Positions 44,843 to 57,377 of a stretch of 64,000 bases of DNA are shown here, piece by piece. The notes beneath the pieces were generated by a model. It saw only the letters and a list, made by a program, of their open reading frames with translations. It had not been told where the DNA came from and did no database searches. Origin of the DNA: Brevipalpus yothersi (taxonomy: Eukaryota; Arthropoda; Arachnida; Trombidiformes; Tenuipalpidae). The translations under genes and the position numbers were made by a program. Numbering within the stretch: the first letter of the stretch is position 1; every line of letters starts with the position of its first letter. Location of the stretch: the NCBI GenBank assembly GCA_003956705.1, contig QZCP01000075.1, forward strand, positions 6,455-70,454. The letters are read 5' to 3'.

Positions 44843-45465
44843 AGAGTGTTTGTATGAGTGTTGATGAAAATGATGAAAAAATGATGAGAATCAAATCAAC
44901 AAGTAGGAAATGGTTTCACAGTCTCTCTCTTTCTCTTTAATATTTTTTTCGCTCTCTCTATGGGTGAGTTTTTTTTCGCTCTTCTGTCGAGAGAGAGATG
45001 ATGTTGATATTATGATAGTTGATGTTGTTGAATGATGATGGTTTTTGGTGTGTGGCTAAACTAACGAACACACACATACACATTCACATATATATACATA
45101 CACAGTCAGAGGAGAGAATGAATAACGAAAACGCTAGTCATTCAGATGATGGTATAGATTACACATCACAAAATTTTTTTTTCATCTCTCTTTTTGTTTC
45201 TCCTCTCCTAATTTATTTTAGCAGGACGTGATATGTGTTGATGGGCAAATGGAGTGAATATATGGACGATGTACAGAAAAAAATATGTATGAGGTAGTAG
45301 AAGTAGTAGTAGTGATAGAAAACACGGAGGAGGAGAGGTGGTGAATGTTGGTGATGGGGACGAGAAAGAAGAAGAAATTGAAGGAAGAAGGACCATACGA
45401 TTCATGCTGATGGTCTATCGTTGGAGAGAGGACTCATGATAGAGGAAAAAATGAAACAAACATTG

Positions 45466-45467
45466 AA

Positions 45468-45519
<52 letters not shown>

Positions 45520-45541
45520 TTAGTGAGAGAGAGAGAGAGAA
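45466..45541. repeat. Interrupted (GA)n microsatellite
   Basis: Three GA blocks separated by AAAG/AAAGTTAGTG interruptions. Confidence 0.9.
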
Positions 45542-46407
45542 AAGTCGACAACATTGAAAAAACGAGCGAACGAGTCGAATATGTTCAATGTGTATGTGTT
45601 CGAATATGTTTGTGTGTGTGTGTGTTTTTGGCCAACCATTTCGGTTTTATGGTTGCCTTCGTTAGAACGTTGCGTGTCCTAGTGGAGGCTTTCTTTTTCT
45701 TGCAGGAGGAAAGATGATGAGGAAAGAAGGAGGAAGAAGAATAAGAAGAGAGTAAGCCTAAAAGGATGAAGGAGAGAGAAAGAGAGAGAAAGAAAGTTGT
45801 AGTAGTTATAGTACAGTGTAGTTTGTGAATGAAATGATGAACGAATGTGATGATGGCCATGATGATCAACAAGAGACGGACTGGAGGAGCAAATCAAATT
45901 TTGAGCCTCAGCCACAGTCAGAGAGAGGTATTCTCTGCATGATCAGGGGTAAAAAAAATGATGAAAAGTGAGTTTTTGTGCAGCATACAGTTTTGGGAAG
46001 AGTGAAAATTTTGACAAATTCGGTGTAACCTTAATGGACGTTAATAGCATTGATTTTAAGTTTTGAGTTTGCCATTTTTATCAAGTCAGACCTTTACATG
46101 TAAATACAGCAGGGTTCCTGCTGCATTTTTACTGGTGACCGACTGACCAAGTCCTCACTCATGCATGTTCACTTGTTACTCCTCAATCGTTAGGGCGGCA
46201 AATAGAGTGGGAGAGAAAGTGAACATATACAAAAAACAGGATTTCGAGAATCCCGTTCTTTTACAGTTTTCATTGAAAAAATTACGGTCCTGTTTAAGGC
46301 TCGAAAGTGAGAGTGTTTGTGTGTGTGAAAAATTTTCCAAATGATATGGCAACATTAAGGCCTTTTCGCTCGATTTTGATCGTTGATTGAGAATAAGAGT
46401 GATAGTT

Positions 46408-46410
<3 letters not shown>

Positions 46411-46469
<59 letters not shown>
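46411..46469. repeat. (GA)n microsatellite
   Basis: Perfect GA run of about 29 units. Confidence 0.96.
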
Positions 46470-46472
<3 letters not shown>

Positions 46473-47537
46473 TGAGGCGAATTGAAATCTGATTGGAGAT
46501 TCTATTTGGGCGCAGATAATCTTGTGTGAACTTGATTGCTGGTAAAGAAAAAATATTTGAAGTTTAACAGATAATGTTTATCTAACAACAGTTGATCTTG
46601 ATCATTTCAATGTTCAAGAACTGGATGGATAGATAAATTCGTGATGATCCATAACTATTAATGGATACTCCTATTTTCCCAGTTTAGAATACCCTTGAAA
46701 AAATTTTTCAATTTGATATTGTACACTCTATTTGTTGAACTTCACCCATTGCAAATGATTGGATTCAAATGCTCGAAAAAATTTTCCCTCCCAAGATGAG
46801 CTCTACCAGAATTTTTTCACGTCTATTGAGCAATCTGTAGGGAATTCTATGTGAAATGAATAAAACTCTATGTTAAATGATTTCATTACACCTCTGGTTA
46901 ACTACAGTGTTTCATGAGTCAACATTCCTTAAGGGGAAATCTTTATACGAGGATTATGTCATCATTTTCTGAGTACTGAAGCAGTAGTTCATAATGAAAT
47001 TGTAGGGTAACAACAAATTCGATAGTAAAAACGACTAAGGAATATGAGCTTTGGTAGTGGATGAGCCAAGATTTTATAGCATGTCATAACTTAAAATTTT
47101 AAAGGACATCCGGTTGCATAATTGAATTAAATGGGGAGACACAATTGGATAGCTAGTTGATGTGTATAGTACAAAAATCTTTGAGAAAAAATAACTTATA
47201 AATCTGGAGTATAATAACGAACGTTCGAATTAACATTCCACGTTTTTTTGTGCGCGCATAGACGATGTATCTTGATGTGATGAACTTTTTGGGTGGGGTC
47301 GATCGACAGGAAGACTGTAATAGAAAAAGGAGAAAAATTAATTTTCATCACAACAATTTCATCAAGTGAAAAGATGAACGAGGTTAATTTTCAGAGAGAA
47401 GATTAGGCAGTCATCAAACATAAGGGACCTGTCGGGGTACCCAGACATCAAACCAGTAATTTCATCATTTGGAAAGAGAAAAGTTATTGCTGGAAATGAA
47501 TATTCAAGCAGCTTACCTCAGCAAAATATGAGCTTTT

Positions 47538-49352
47538 TCATAGGGATATGACGGATGTTAGACGGCTTAGACCAGTCGAGGAAGTGGAATGGGATGGATT
47601 GTTCAAGTTTGATGTATTGCTGGATGCGGTTGCATTTGCACTGTTACTAGACGCTAAGACAGTAGAGCTGAATTTAAGTTGCAATTGGTTCTGTAGCTCT
47701 TCTGTTTTGGATTCCAAAACTTGACAAATGGAAACCAACTCTTCTTGCTTCTCATAGAAAGAGTCCAAGTCAGATCGGTGGGAAAGATTCCAGCGGCAAT
47801 AGTAGCGCTGCCATACTTGAATTCGACGATTAGAGGCAGCCGGTAATACTACTTGACCCTGAGATCTTGATGAGTAGAGAGGATTAATAAATTTTTGAAG
47901 ATTACTATTGATGTAAGACCATAAGGATACTGTTTTGTTTTTGATGTCAGTCATATTTCGTTCCAATTCCGATTTGCACAAAAATGTTCCAAAACAGCAA
48001 CTATATAAATGATCTAGAATGGTGATGAGAAACCTTTCATTAAACTGGAAAGCGTTGGGAGATTGATTGATCATTTGCCAAACACAATCAATAAATTGTA
48101 AAAAGATCGGTGAACGATCATTGTCTTGATACTTTTCATCGCCATGACCAATACGGAGAGCGAATCGATGACCAAAGCTTATCCATTCTTTCTCTATCAA
48201 TACTTCAAAGCCGACAATGGTTCGATAGTAGGAATCCAAAATGAGCATTGAAAGTGATGTAAGTTGAGCTGTTCGATCCCATCCATCGCTACAGTGAACA
48301 ACCACCGAAGTTTTACCATTTTCAATTATATTGGCAATCTTACGAGCACCAGCCAGAACTCCTCGAACATGCTCCAACCAGTGAGTTGATTCAATGTTTG
48401 ACAACCATTTTTGATCATCGGTGATTGGATAACAGAAATCTTTCAATTTTTTCAAACTTTCCCTCATAACATGGATATTGTGAATATCCAAGAAAATTAT
48501 TTCCGCATTTACATAATTTTCTTCACTCTCATAGCCTCCCCCACGCGCTTTATTAGCGAGAGCATTCTGATGAGGACGAGCATCTACAATATAAATCTTG
48601 TGGGATTGTGCGTTGGCATCCATAATCATTTGGATGTATTGCTCATCTTCTGGACAACGTTTACCGGCCATACCAACCGAAGGTTGACTACATCGAGTAA
48701 TACTGGCTTGTGTTAGTGGATGGATCCAGCTTAAAACAGGAATCCTACCACGACTTCGAAAGCTGGAAACAGCTCTCAGACAATTGTCATCCGCATTAAC
48801 CGGTACCACCAATACACCAGGATATGTGTCACTGAGTGAATAATTTTCATTATGCTTTATTTTCCAGCTTTCCGATGGTAGACCCATTCTTTTGTATTCG
48901 GCAATCGGCTCATACACAGACCAACCATTGACGGGAAAATTTGCACCACCTTCTTTGTATGCGAATGCAAACAGTGGCAACTTATTGGACACCGGGAAAG
49001 CGTATTGACACAATTTGCTGAATAATTCTCTACGGGAATGATTCTCCTGTTTGTGGGCAAATCGTACATTGCGAAAATCTTTACAAAACAATTCGATTCC
49101 ATATGAATTTTCTCCCTTACTGGTAGCTCCACCAATTTTTTCGATCCGATTAATGGTACACAATGGAACCTCTATATTGACCACTTTATCAGTATCAAAA
49201 TTTCGAAAAACCAGGCGATAATTTGTTAACGATAAAGTACCAGGCACTGCACCAGTGAATGGGCACACATAATTGACCATTTTTTCACTCAACTCACCAA
49301 CAATCTCTTCACCTGGAAGTAGCTCAAAGCGAGGCTCACTATTGCGGCTCAT
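47538..49352 (-). CDS. mtm: Myotubularin phosphoinositide 3-phosphatase (MTM1/MTMR2 type)
   Basis: Intronless, 604 residues from the ATG at 49352 (MSRNSEPRF). An upstream in-frame ATG at 49421 is rejected because the added residues come from a CT repeat. A PH-GRAM domain lies at about 10-115 (PFTGAVPGTLSLTNYRLVF), followed by the myotubularin phosphatase domain with RIPVLSWIHP and the catalytic loop HCSDGWDRT. Cys354 and Arg360 of CX5R are present, so it is an active enzyme rather than a pseudophosphatase. It removes the 3-phosphate from PI3P and PI(3,5)P2 on endosomes. A coiled coil near residues 530-565 and a Ser/Asn-rich tail ending SVISL follow. Size and domains match MTM1/MTMR1/MTMR2. 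Confidence 0.95.
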   Translation of the reverse strand: MSRNSEPRFELLPGEEIVGELSEKMVNYVCPFTGAVPGTLSLTNYRLVFRNFDTDKVVNIEVPLCTINRIEKIGGATSKGENSYGIELFCKDFRNVRFAHKQENHSRRELFSKLCQYAFPVSNKLPLFAFAYKEGGANFPVNGWSVYEPIAEYKRMGLPSESWKIKHNENYSLSDTYPGVLVVPVNADDNCLRAVSSFRSRGRIPVLSWIHPLTQASITRCSQPSVGMAGKRCPEDEQYIQMIMDANAQSHKIYIVDARPHQNALANKARGGGYESEENYVNAEIIFLDIHNIHVMRESLKKLKDFCYPITDDQKWLSNIESTHWLEHVRGVLAGARKIANIIENGKTSVVVHCSDGWDRTAQLTSLSMLILDSYYRTIVGFEVLIEKEWISFGHRFALRIGHGDEKYQDNDRSPIFLQFIDCVWQMINQSPNAFQFNERFLITILDHLYSCCFGTFLCKSELERNMTDIKNKTVSLWSYINSNLQKFINPLYSSRSQGQVVLPAASNRRIQVWQRYYCRWNLSHRSDLDSFYEKQEELVSICQVLESKTEELQNQLQLKFSSTVLASSNSANATASSNTSNLNNPSHSTSSTGLSRLTSVISL

Positions 49353-50660
49353 ATTTTTTTTTCTTCTTTTCTCTCTCTCTCTCTCTACACAATCAAATGC
49401 AAAGTGTAGACACACACACACACACGATTGGCGATGGACAATTATGTATGCAGGAGACAGTATTTCTCACATCAACAATCACCGTTATATTAATGAAAAT
49501 TTCAAGAAACAAAACATATTCCTATGATAATAAGTTAAAGTTAAACTTGACAAGTTTACTTTTGTTTTGCTTTTCATCTGTTTCAAAGAGACCGAAAAAG
49601 CGTCAAAATTTTGAATGTTTTTATCACTTTAATTGAGCCACAAGATGGAGTAAGCAGTATGGTGTAGATTTCGCGAACCTTTTTTCATCAACTTTTGATC
49701 AAAGTTCGAACGAAATTTTTGGGATCAAAGTTTGAGTATGTCAAAGTGGTTAAGGATCATTAGAAATAGTGAATATGTTTGATTGAACTCAATTTGCTAG
49801 TTTAAAATTTGCTCTCGGTCATCGTTAGAGAGGGATGGTAATGATGTGTGTGAAGAAGAGAGTTCCTTTTCTCACTTGATCGAGAGTTTTCTAAATGAGT
49901 TGTGAGAGGAGTAATATTAGAACTTTTTCTGCAAGGAGATTGTGAAATCAAAGAAATTGATTTCAGGGGAATTTGGCTCTTATTATGTGGATTCTTTGCC
50001 TCAGAAAGCCTTTCTTTTGATAAAATTCAGAAAAGATTGAAATGTGGACTCCGAAAAAGTGGACTTATCTGATCTATTGCAATAGGGAATTGAAATCAGC
50101 TGATGAACATGAGAAACTTTGCACAAACTTTTACAGCACATTTGCATCTACATTACATTTCATGAGAAGATTCTATTTACGATAGAAATTGGTTCTTCTC
50201 TTCAAATCAATCAAGCTTTCATGCTCGATTCTTGTTCTTTTGGTAATGATAAAGATAATCACTAATAAATCTTACAAAATTGATTAATATCTTGTTTGCC
50301 ACTGTTGGAGATGTGTTTTTATCATCTAAAAAAGAGTAAACTTATCCATTTATTTTGTGTACCTCTACTGTATAACCATACTGTATAATATGCTATCGTA
50401 CAACGTGATGAATCTGTGATACATTCGAGCTTGCTTGTCAAACAGTGCGAGCAGAACGGAAAACGAAGAAGAGCACGAAAGAGTAATGGTCACGTTTTAC
50501 AATCTAATATTAAATCTACCACTATTAGTGGATACATAATAATCATAACTATTACGAGCAAAGTTATTATCAGGTAGAATACAATTTTTGGATTGTGTTG
50601 TTACTTCTCTCTCTCTCTCTCTTGACTCTGTTGTTGTGTTATCCTGAATCTTAAGAGAAA

Positions 50661-50694
<34 letters not shown>

Positions 50695-51772
50695 AATAGA
50701 GAAATCTGAGGAAGAGGAACCAGTCATCATCATGATTCTTCACTTACTCTTACTTTCTAATTTATTTCGGCAAGCGTGAAAGTGAGATCCCATCGGATCA
50801 GCTGGGCAAAAATGAATTCTTATTCCACGCAAAGTCGTTCCAACGATTCGTTGCAGGGTGAAAATGAGCGACCATGTCAGTTGAGAGAGAATAATGAGAG
50901 AAATGTCAGTGAATCTCATTACTTTTTTTGAATACTGTTTCTTCCTCCTCCTCCTTCATTCAAGAATTTTTTTCTCTCTCTTGATGATGATAAACTGCTC
51001 TTGGAAGCTGATGATTTCCATTCTCTCACCTCGTTCAAGCCTAAAAACGGATATTTTCGAGTTCTGAATATTTCTCCTCCTCTCTTCTGGTAATCTATTT
51101 GGTGAACTATCCTTCCTCAATGGGTTTGCACGAAATAGCTGAGTTATACCAGAAACGATAATTCTGAATCTTAACATCGTGAGCCATAACATCCATAGTT
51201 CGTTTGAGTAGAGCTATTTGAGCAGTAGATTCTTTCAATTTGAAAACGAAAATATTTCATGCCATTTTGAGAGGCCTCTCAAGCCCTTTCTAGATGATGA
51301 AGAAGAAGGGATTGAATATTCATAAGACTTGGAATAAATTCAAATTTCAGTGTTCTTGTGAACTAAAAACTTGTGAGATTAATTTTCAATGGCGTGCATC
51401 AAAAGTTAAAATCTGGAGATTTATTGTTGATCTCCACTTAAATTTAATCGAAGAATATAAATAACAGATTAATTGATTAAATCCTTCCAAGAGATGTAGA
51501 GAAAGAGAGAGAGAAAGAGAGGGACAAGATGATGAAGGATTGTTAAGTCAAGAACTGGAATGGACAAAAAGAATTTTTGATTGATCTTGTCCACACTGTC
51601 TACAGCAGATACAAATTTTGCATCTCGTTAACATGAAATACCGATTGCTCATCTTGAAATAGGAAGAGAGAATAGAAAGAAGACTAACTAACAAGATTGT
51701 GCAAGAATACAGGCTCAGATTATCACCAAAATTAGAAAATGCTTATTCGTGCTCATCTTCGGTCCTCAAGAA

Positions 51773-51774
<2 letters not shown>

Positions 51775-51836
<62 letters not shown>
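51775..51836. repeat. (GA)n microsatellite
   Basis: Perfect run of about 31 units. Confidence 0.96.
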
Positions 51837-51838
<2 letters not shown>

Positions 51839-52355
51839 AGAAAAACGGATCAACTGATTGCCTGGGGCTGATCGAAATTGATGATGATTAAAACAAACCT
51901 GCGAGTTTGGAGTAGAGGAAGAGTTTGGCTTTCATGATGCTTGATTGTAAATTGAGAAAATGAAACTTACCAAATAGAAAGAGAAAGTATGATTGATATT
52001 AAAAAAAGAAAAGAACGAAAAGTGAACGTCGAGAAATATCTTTGGATCCTCAGAATCGTGATGATGATTCTTCGAAAGTAAATAGATTCACTTCATAACA
52101 ACAATTCCGGGTAATAATTTTGTTGTGTTATTGTTTTTTATATTCAACTGTCATCCGTACAAACAATCAACCAACACAAGAGAGAGAGAGAGCTCCAAAT
52201 TCTGAGTGATTGTGAATGGTAATTGTAATTACAATTTTTTTTGTTTATTAACAATGACAAAATGATTCCTTCTTAAGTGATTTGCTCTTATATGTGTGAT
52301 GTTTAAACACGAATTTTTCATTGATACCAATTGAGAGCAAGAATGACCAGGGTTA

Positions 52356-52357
<2 letters not shown>

Positions 52358-52414
<57 letters not shown>
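52358..52414. repeat. (GA)n microsatellite
   Basis: Perfect run of about 28 units. Confidence 0.96.
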
Positions 52415-52422
<8 letters not shown>

Positions 52423-53212
52423 GAGAATGACTTGGAAAAAGGAATTGGAAAAAGATAGTATGCATGGTAAGATCCAATTAGCTTGAAATGGATAAACATG
52501 ATCGAATAACATGCATACAATTGAGTATAAATTGAGTATAGTTGTCGGTAGTAGTTCACATCATGTTGACTGGACAATTTTGTGGTGAAATGAATTGCAT
52601 TGAATTAGCAATGCCTTGTTGAGTTGACTGGTGGTGGTAATTTCATCAGAATGCGATTGCTTTTATGAAAATTAACATTCAACATTATTTTTTGCGTGAA
52701 AATAATTTGCATACCAGAAAACGGGCCCAAAAAGTATGGACATTATTTTCTTGTCAACCAATTCATTCCCTTCCAATCCATCTTTTCCCAAGTGATGATG
52801 ATAAAGAAGGGGACATCTTTGACATGGAAATAGATCATTTGTTCATCGACTTTGTCTTTCTTTTTCTTGAATCAAATTTTTCCACCATTCCATACACACA
52901 CACATACATACAACCACAACCACATACATATACGTTCCTTGATCTCTTCAGAATAACCAAAAAAGTGGCTGCCGACGGGATCAAATCAATCCTTAAGAGA
53001 GAGTGTGTATGTGTATGGAGTATAGTGGATGTATGTGACTGATTGTAGACATCTTGGTTAACGTCTCGTTGTTAGACCAAGAAGATGAAGATGGAGATGG
53101 ATTTGGAGAGAAGAATCTTAAATCAGGTCAATTTTTTCCTGCTGTTATTGTCCGTTTCGTTGGTTGAACGGATAACGAACGATGGTTAAGGTCTGACGAT
53201 GACATCATGTTT

Positions 53213-53213
<1 letters not shown>

Positions 53214-53282
<69 letters not shown>
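53214..53282. repeat. (GA)n microsatellite
   Basis: Perfect run of about 34 units. Confidence 0.96.
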
Positions 53283-53285
<3 letters not shown>

Positions 53286-55457
53286 AGAAAACGAAAGAAA
53301 TTAAATTGAATGATAGATGTGAAGAAAGAAAGAAAAAATATACTATGACCAAAAATACTCATCATAATCAAAAGTGATAAACTTTGTCCAATTTGGCCAT
53401 AAAATTGAATGTAAAATCATTTTGTCCTCATACTTCAATCTTGATCACCATCAGTATCATCATCATTTAAACGCTTCTCGGTCGATCATCTTTCTCTTTC
53501 TCTTTTCATCCCCCATTCAATCACCGCCTCCATTGCCAAGTTCACGATCAAATCAATCACTCTGTTCAATAGATGATGTTACATGTAATAATTTGATTCA
53601 AATCTTTTCTGATAGCCATTCATGACATCAAAATGGCAATGTCGCAAGCTGAATTTTATTTTATCATCACGCTTGATACTGATGTTGGTTTGATATGAAT
53701 TTGTTTTTTTGCACTCTCTCCCCTCACCATCAGCCGATCTTCAAGCCGATCGATGGATTGATGAGGATGAAAAAAGATGCAATATAAGGGATGCATGTAC
53801 ACAGTACACACGAAAAAAGAATTGAAATTTCGGCCATCTACCGATTTCATCATGATCAATAAATCAACGGGCATCCTTTTTCACACTCCATTTTCATCAT
53901 CACTCATCCAACAGAGTTTCATACTGCCCAACATCTTTCTTCATCTCTTTCTTTCTCTCTTCTTGTACCATGACGACAAATGACAAATTAATTCAAACGA
54001 ATGATAATTTTTGATAATTCCAGAAAATTTTTTCATGCGAGATTACATGAATCGTACAGAATCGTACCATTCCTTATTGGGAATGATATTTGACCGATAA
54101 TTTTGTTGGGCGAAAAAAAATTTTCTCCTTAATCAAATGAGAGAATCGACACTAAAAATTTGAGCCACATAATCTTCCCAGTGTATCCATGATAAGTATT
54201 ACATATTTTTCTTGTCAAACTGTTTCCATGATGATTCAAGTTCCCAGGCAAACTACACCCTGGCATGGGTGACTATGTGGAAGAGAGATGTGTTTTTTAT
54301 CATATTGAATTGATTAAACCTTGAATGACGTTCCATTTTCTCTGTTGAAGAAACTTTCAGTCTTCAACCATACATCTTGGGTAAATCGTCACCAAACAAG
54401 GACACAGAGGAGAGAAGATTTTCTGAATTAAATTATCAAACACACAGTATTCTTGTTTTCCCTAGCATCCAATCGTGTTTCCCAGGCCTTGATGAATCCT
54501 TATTTATGATAACAATCGAGGTCAGCTGGTTGTCAAGTCTGCTGTGTATGATCAACAGTTTGGGGATGATTTTTAAGCGAAAATTTATCCTCAGAAAGGA
54601 ATTTTAATGATGCGCTGTAAAATTAACGGTTTGCTTGAGCAGAACAAAATTCAGGGAAGGAATCAAAGAGAAGAGAGAAAATACCAGAGAGAGAAGTTTT
54701 CAATGCTATCGGTCAGTGTAAAAATTTGTTTGATCATCAACAACCACTAATGATCCCAATCATTTGATAGAATTCGCAATAAAATATGATATGGCAGATG
54801 CGAAACAATATGCACCATGTTGTCGAAATTATCGTCATCATGAAAACATTTTCACTTTCACTTTTTCCTTCATCCGGATATTCTTTTGCTCAAGAAAAAT
54901 ATGCATAATATGAGCCAAAAAAGTCCATTCGTGTATATTACCATGTATTCCGTGTATTGCTTGAGATAGTCTTATAGAAAGTGTAGGAAAAAGAGTAAAA
55001 AAGAAACTTATAAAGCAGTTTGAGTTGTTGTATGTATTAAAATAGAGGATAAAATAGTGAAATATTCTGTGTTCCATGTTGGCCAAGAAAGAGAAAGTCG
55101 TGTATTGTGATAGATTTCCGCTATCATCTACAATTTCCTTGATCACGAGTCCACTTAGTCATGAATAGGTAGGGATTGAATTTGACCAGATTTGAATTCT
55201 GCTAAATATGGATACATACCATACACACCGTACACACCGTATACACTGTATACATCATAAAGTATATAACATGATGATGAATTCATTCGAATACGATGCA
55301 ATGGTGAACAATTTGATGTTCACAAAAATTACGGATAAATCTACAACATTCTTGAATAAATTTTGTATATTTATACTATATTTCTTACCCCGAAATATAG
55401 TGAATACATTATCAATCGAATCGAGTGGAATAGTACCTAAAAGAAGAAAGAGAAGAG

Positions 55458-55536
<79 letters not shown>
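55458..55536. repeat. (GAAA)n(GA)n compound microsatellite
   Basis: Five GAAA-type units pass into a GA run of about 27 units. Confidence 0.95.
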
Positions 55537-55538
<2 letters not shown>

Positions 55539-55592
55539 AAGAATAAAGGAGAAGCCATGAGAGCCAGTTCTATGAATAAATCATCATACATG

Positions 55593-55763
55593 ATCACCAT
55601 ACTAGTGATTCTTCTTCTTGTCCATTCAGAATGGTCAGTCTTCATCTCATCAATCCCTAATAGTGCTGTTGATTATACAATTGAAACTGTGTTGAGAGTG
55701 AACGGAGGCAGGAAGGAAGGAAGAGAGAGAGAGAGATGGATGATGAGAGAGAGAGAGAAGTAA
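55593..55763 (+). CDS. Weak candidate: short frame with signal-peptide-like start
   Basis: An ATG at 55593 opens MITILVILLLVHSEW, a convincing signal-peptide shape, followed by about 25 ordinary residues before the frame runs into a GA/GGAAG repeat. It lies 57 bp after a compound GA microsatellite. No clear splice donor or partner exon was found and no family is recognised, so this may be chance. Confidence 0.15.
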   Translation: MTILVILLLVHSEWSVFISSIPNSAVDYTIETVLRVNGGRKEGRERERWMMREREK

Positions 55764-56395
55764 AAGTAATTCACGTGCTCTTTCCTCGTTTTCCACTCAT
55801 TATTTGTATTAAGTTCAATGGACTTGAGAGCTGATCATACTTTAGCTAAATTTGATAGGCTTGAAAAATTTAAATTCACCGATTTTTTTCTTCTTCTTCT
55901 TCTTTCTTATCAATGCCTACAGCTATTTAAGAAGAACGTAATCACTAATTTTCATCCAAGATAACTTAATCAGTGAATATATCTATTTCATCTACAACCA
56001 TTTGCGTCAACATTGGCGATAAAGTACAGGTGTGGTATTCGCTAGCCTCCTTAACGCCAATGTTTATATCGATTCCATAGCAAAGGGTGGTAATTGATTC
56101 AGAATACTGCTAAAAACTTTTCATTATTGAGATTTTCTGATATTCCTTTGATAATGGAAAAGCATAGATCAGTCTCAGCCTCTCTGGACATTGCCTGTGA
56201 TTACACTTGCATGCTGAATCAAGTAGAGTTATATTTCTCAGAACAAATCAAAACAATGGGAAGCGTTGACAAGGGCATTATTTACATGAGTTGAAATGGA
56301 AAGATGATGAGAATGAGATTAAGCCCATTTCGCAAAATAGCCTAAAAATTGTATTCCAACAGCCGGTTTTAGGCCAGGCCAACTTACTCTCTCTC

Positions 56396-56416
56396 NNNNN
56401 NNNNNNNNNNNNNNNN
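56396..56416. other. Assembly gap (21 N)
   Basis: A run of N interrupts a (CT)n tract, so the tract was probably too long or uncertain to assemble. Its true length is unknown. Confidence 0.98.
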
Positions 56417-57113
56417 TTTCTCTCTCTCTCTCGATGGGTGCTGTTTGAGCTGGACCAAGATGATGAGACTAGTGAGAGGAGTGAGATCAAGAAAGAAGAT
56501 GAAGATGCAGAAGAAGAAGAAGAAGAGGAGGAGGAGTGCTGTTGAATACAAAACTTTCTTCTTCTTCTTCTTCTCTCTTTCTCATCATCGATGGACGTTG
56601 GGGGGAGGATGATGCGGATAAATCGAAAGCGGGAAAAAGTAGGAGCAAGTAAGTGAAAGGGGGGAGGGGAAGAGGAGAATGTGATGAAGATGATGGAACG
56701 GGATGCTGAGGCAAGGGATGAAAGAGAGAATGGAGGAGAGGGTTCAAGAAAGAGAGGGAGGAGGAGGAGGTCATTTGAGTGAGAGATAGAAAGATGCGAG
56801 AATGATCGTCTTTCTGTCTCCTCTCACTATATTTATACTTCAACTTTGAAGCTTTTCGAGCTTTACGAAAAAATTGCAAGCAGGCGGACATTCTTGTCTA
56901 TCTCTCTCTCTTTCTCACCAGCGCGCGAGTTTTATCATTATATCTTCCTTTTTTATAAATCTCACACAATATTACAAACATCGTCATCTTGATTTCATCC
57001 ATTCTCACGGTATACACAGTCATCATCACAAGCATCATCAATTCATTTCGCGCGAAACGCGAAAGAGAGTGACTTTTCGTTCTAACGAACTTTAGCCCAT
57101 CAACTGTCCACAC

Positions 57114-57128
57114 TTAAATATATATACA
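57114..57128 (+). promoter_or_regulatory. TATA-like element upstream of cuticle-like gene
   Basis: TTAAATATATATACA lies about 250 bp before the proposed start codon at 57378. Position and orientation fit a promoter, but nothing else supports it. Confidence 0.25.
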
Positions 57129-57377
57129 CTTGTTCTCGGATTTCCGAAAGTTTTCTTCTCCAATAACAGTGTAGTTAAAAAGTACCGTTATCCAGTATGA
57201 GTTTTACATAAGTTTCACTGTGTTTTATAGTGCAATTGTCCGAATAATTCTAAATCATCACCAATAGTTATCAATAGTTTGTCAAACTTTGATCTCTGTT
57301 CTACTTAACTCATTGCCAGTGGATATATACACACACACATACACATATATGTTCAACTATCAACACCGTTAATCAAA

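Larger units (their letters stand above)
42416..47537. other. Gene-free 5.1 kb upstream of the BTB gene
   Basis: Dense in short repeats: TG runs (about 42571-42585, 44819-44842), CT (43411-43450), a CAG/GCA run near 44478-44499, GA runs (45488-45540, 46411-46469). Open frames here are low-complexity. A regulatory role for the BTB gene is possible but not shown. Confidence 0.5.
49353..57377. other. Gene-free 8 kb, microsatellite-rich
   Basis: No convincing gene. It holds the myotubularin 5' region at the left, GA runs at 50663-50691, 51775-51836, 52358-52414, 53214-53282 and 55458-55536, and a CT run broken by an assembly gap (56388-56431). One short open frame with a signal-peptide-like start (55593-55763) is a weak candidate. 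Confidence 0.5.

Noticed and set aside
49353..49421. In-frame N-terminal extension of myotubularin (MCVCLHFAFDC...)
   Set aside because: The added residues come from a CT/GA microsatellite and lie before the conserved start, so the ATG at 49352 is preferred.
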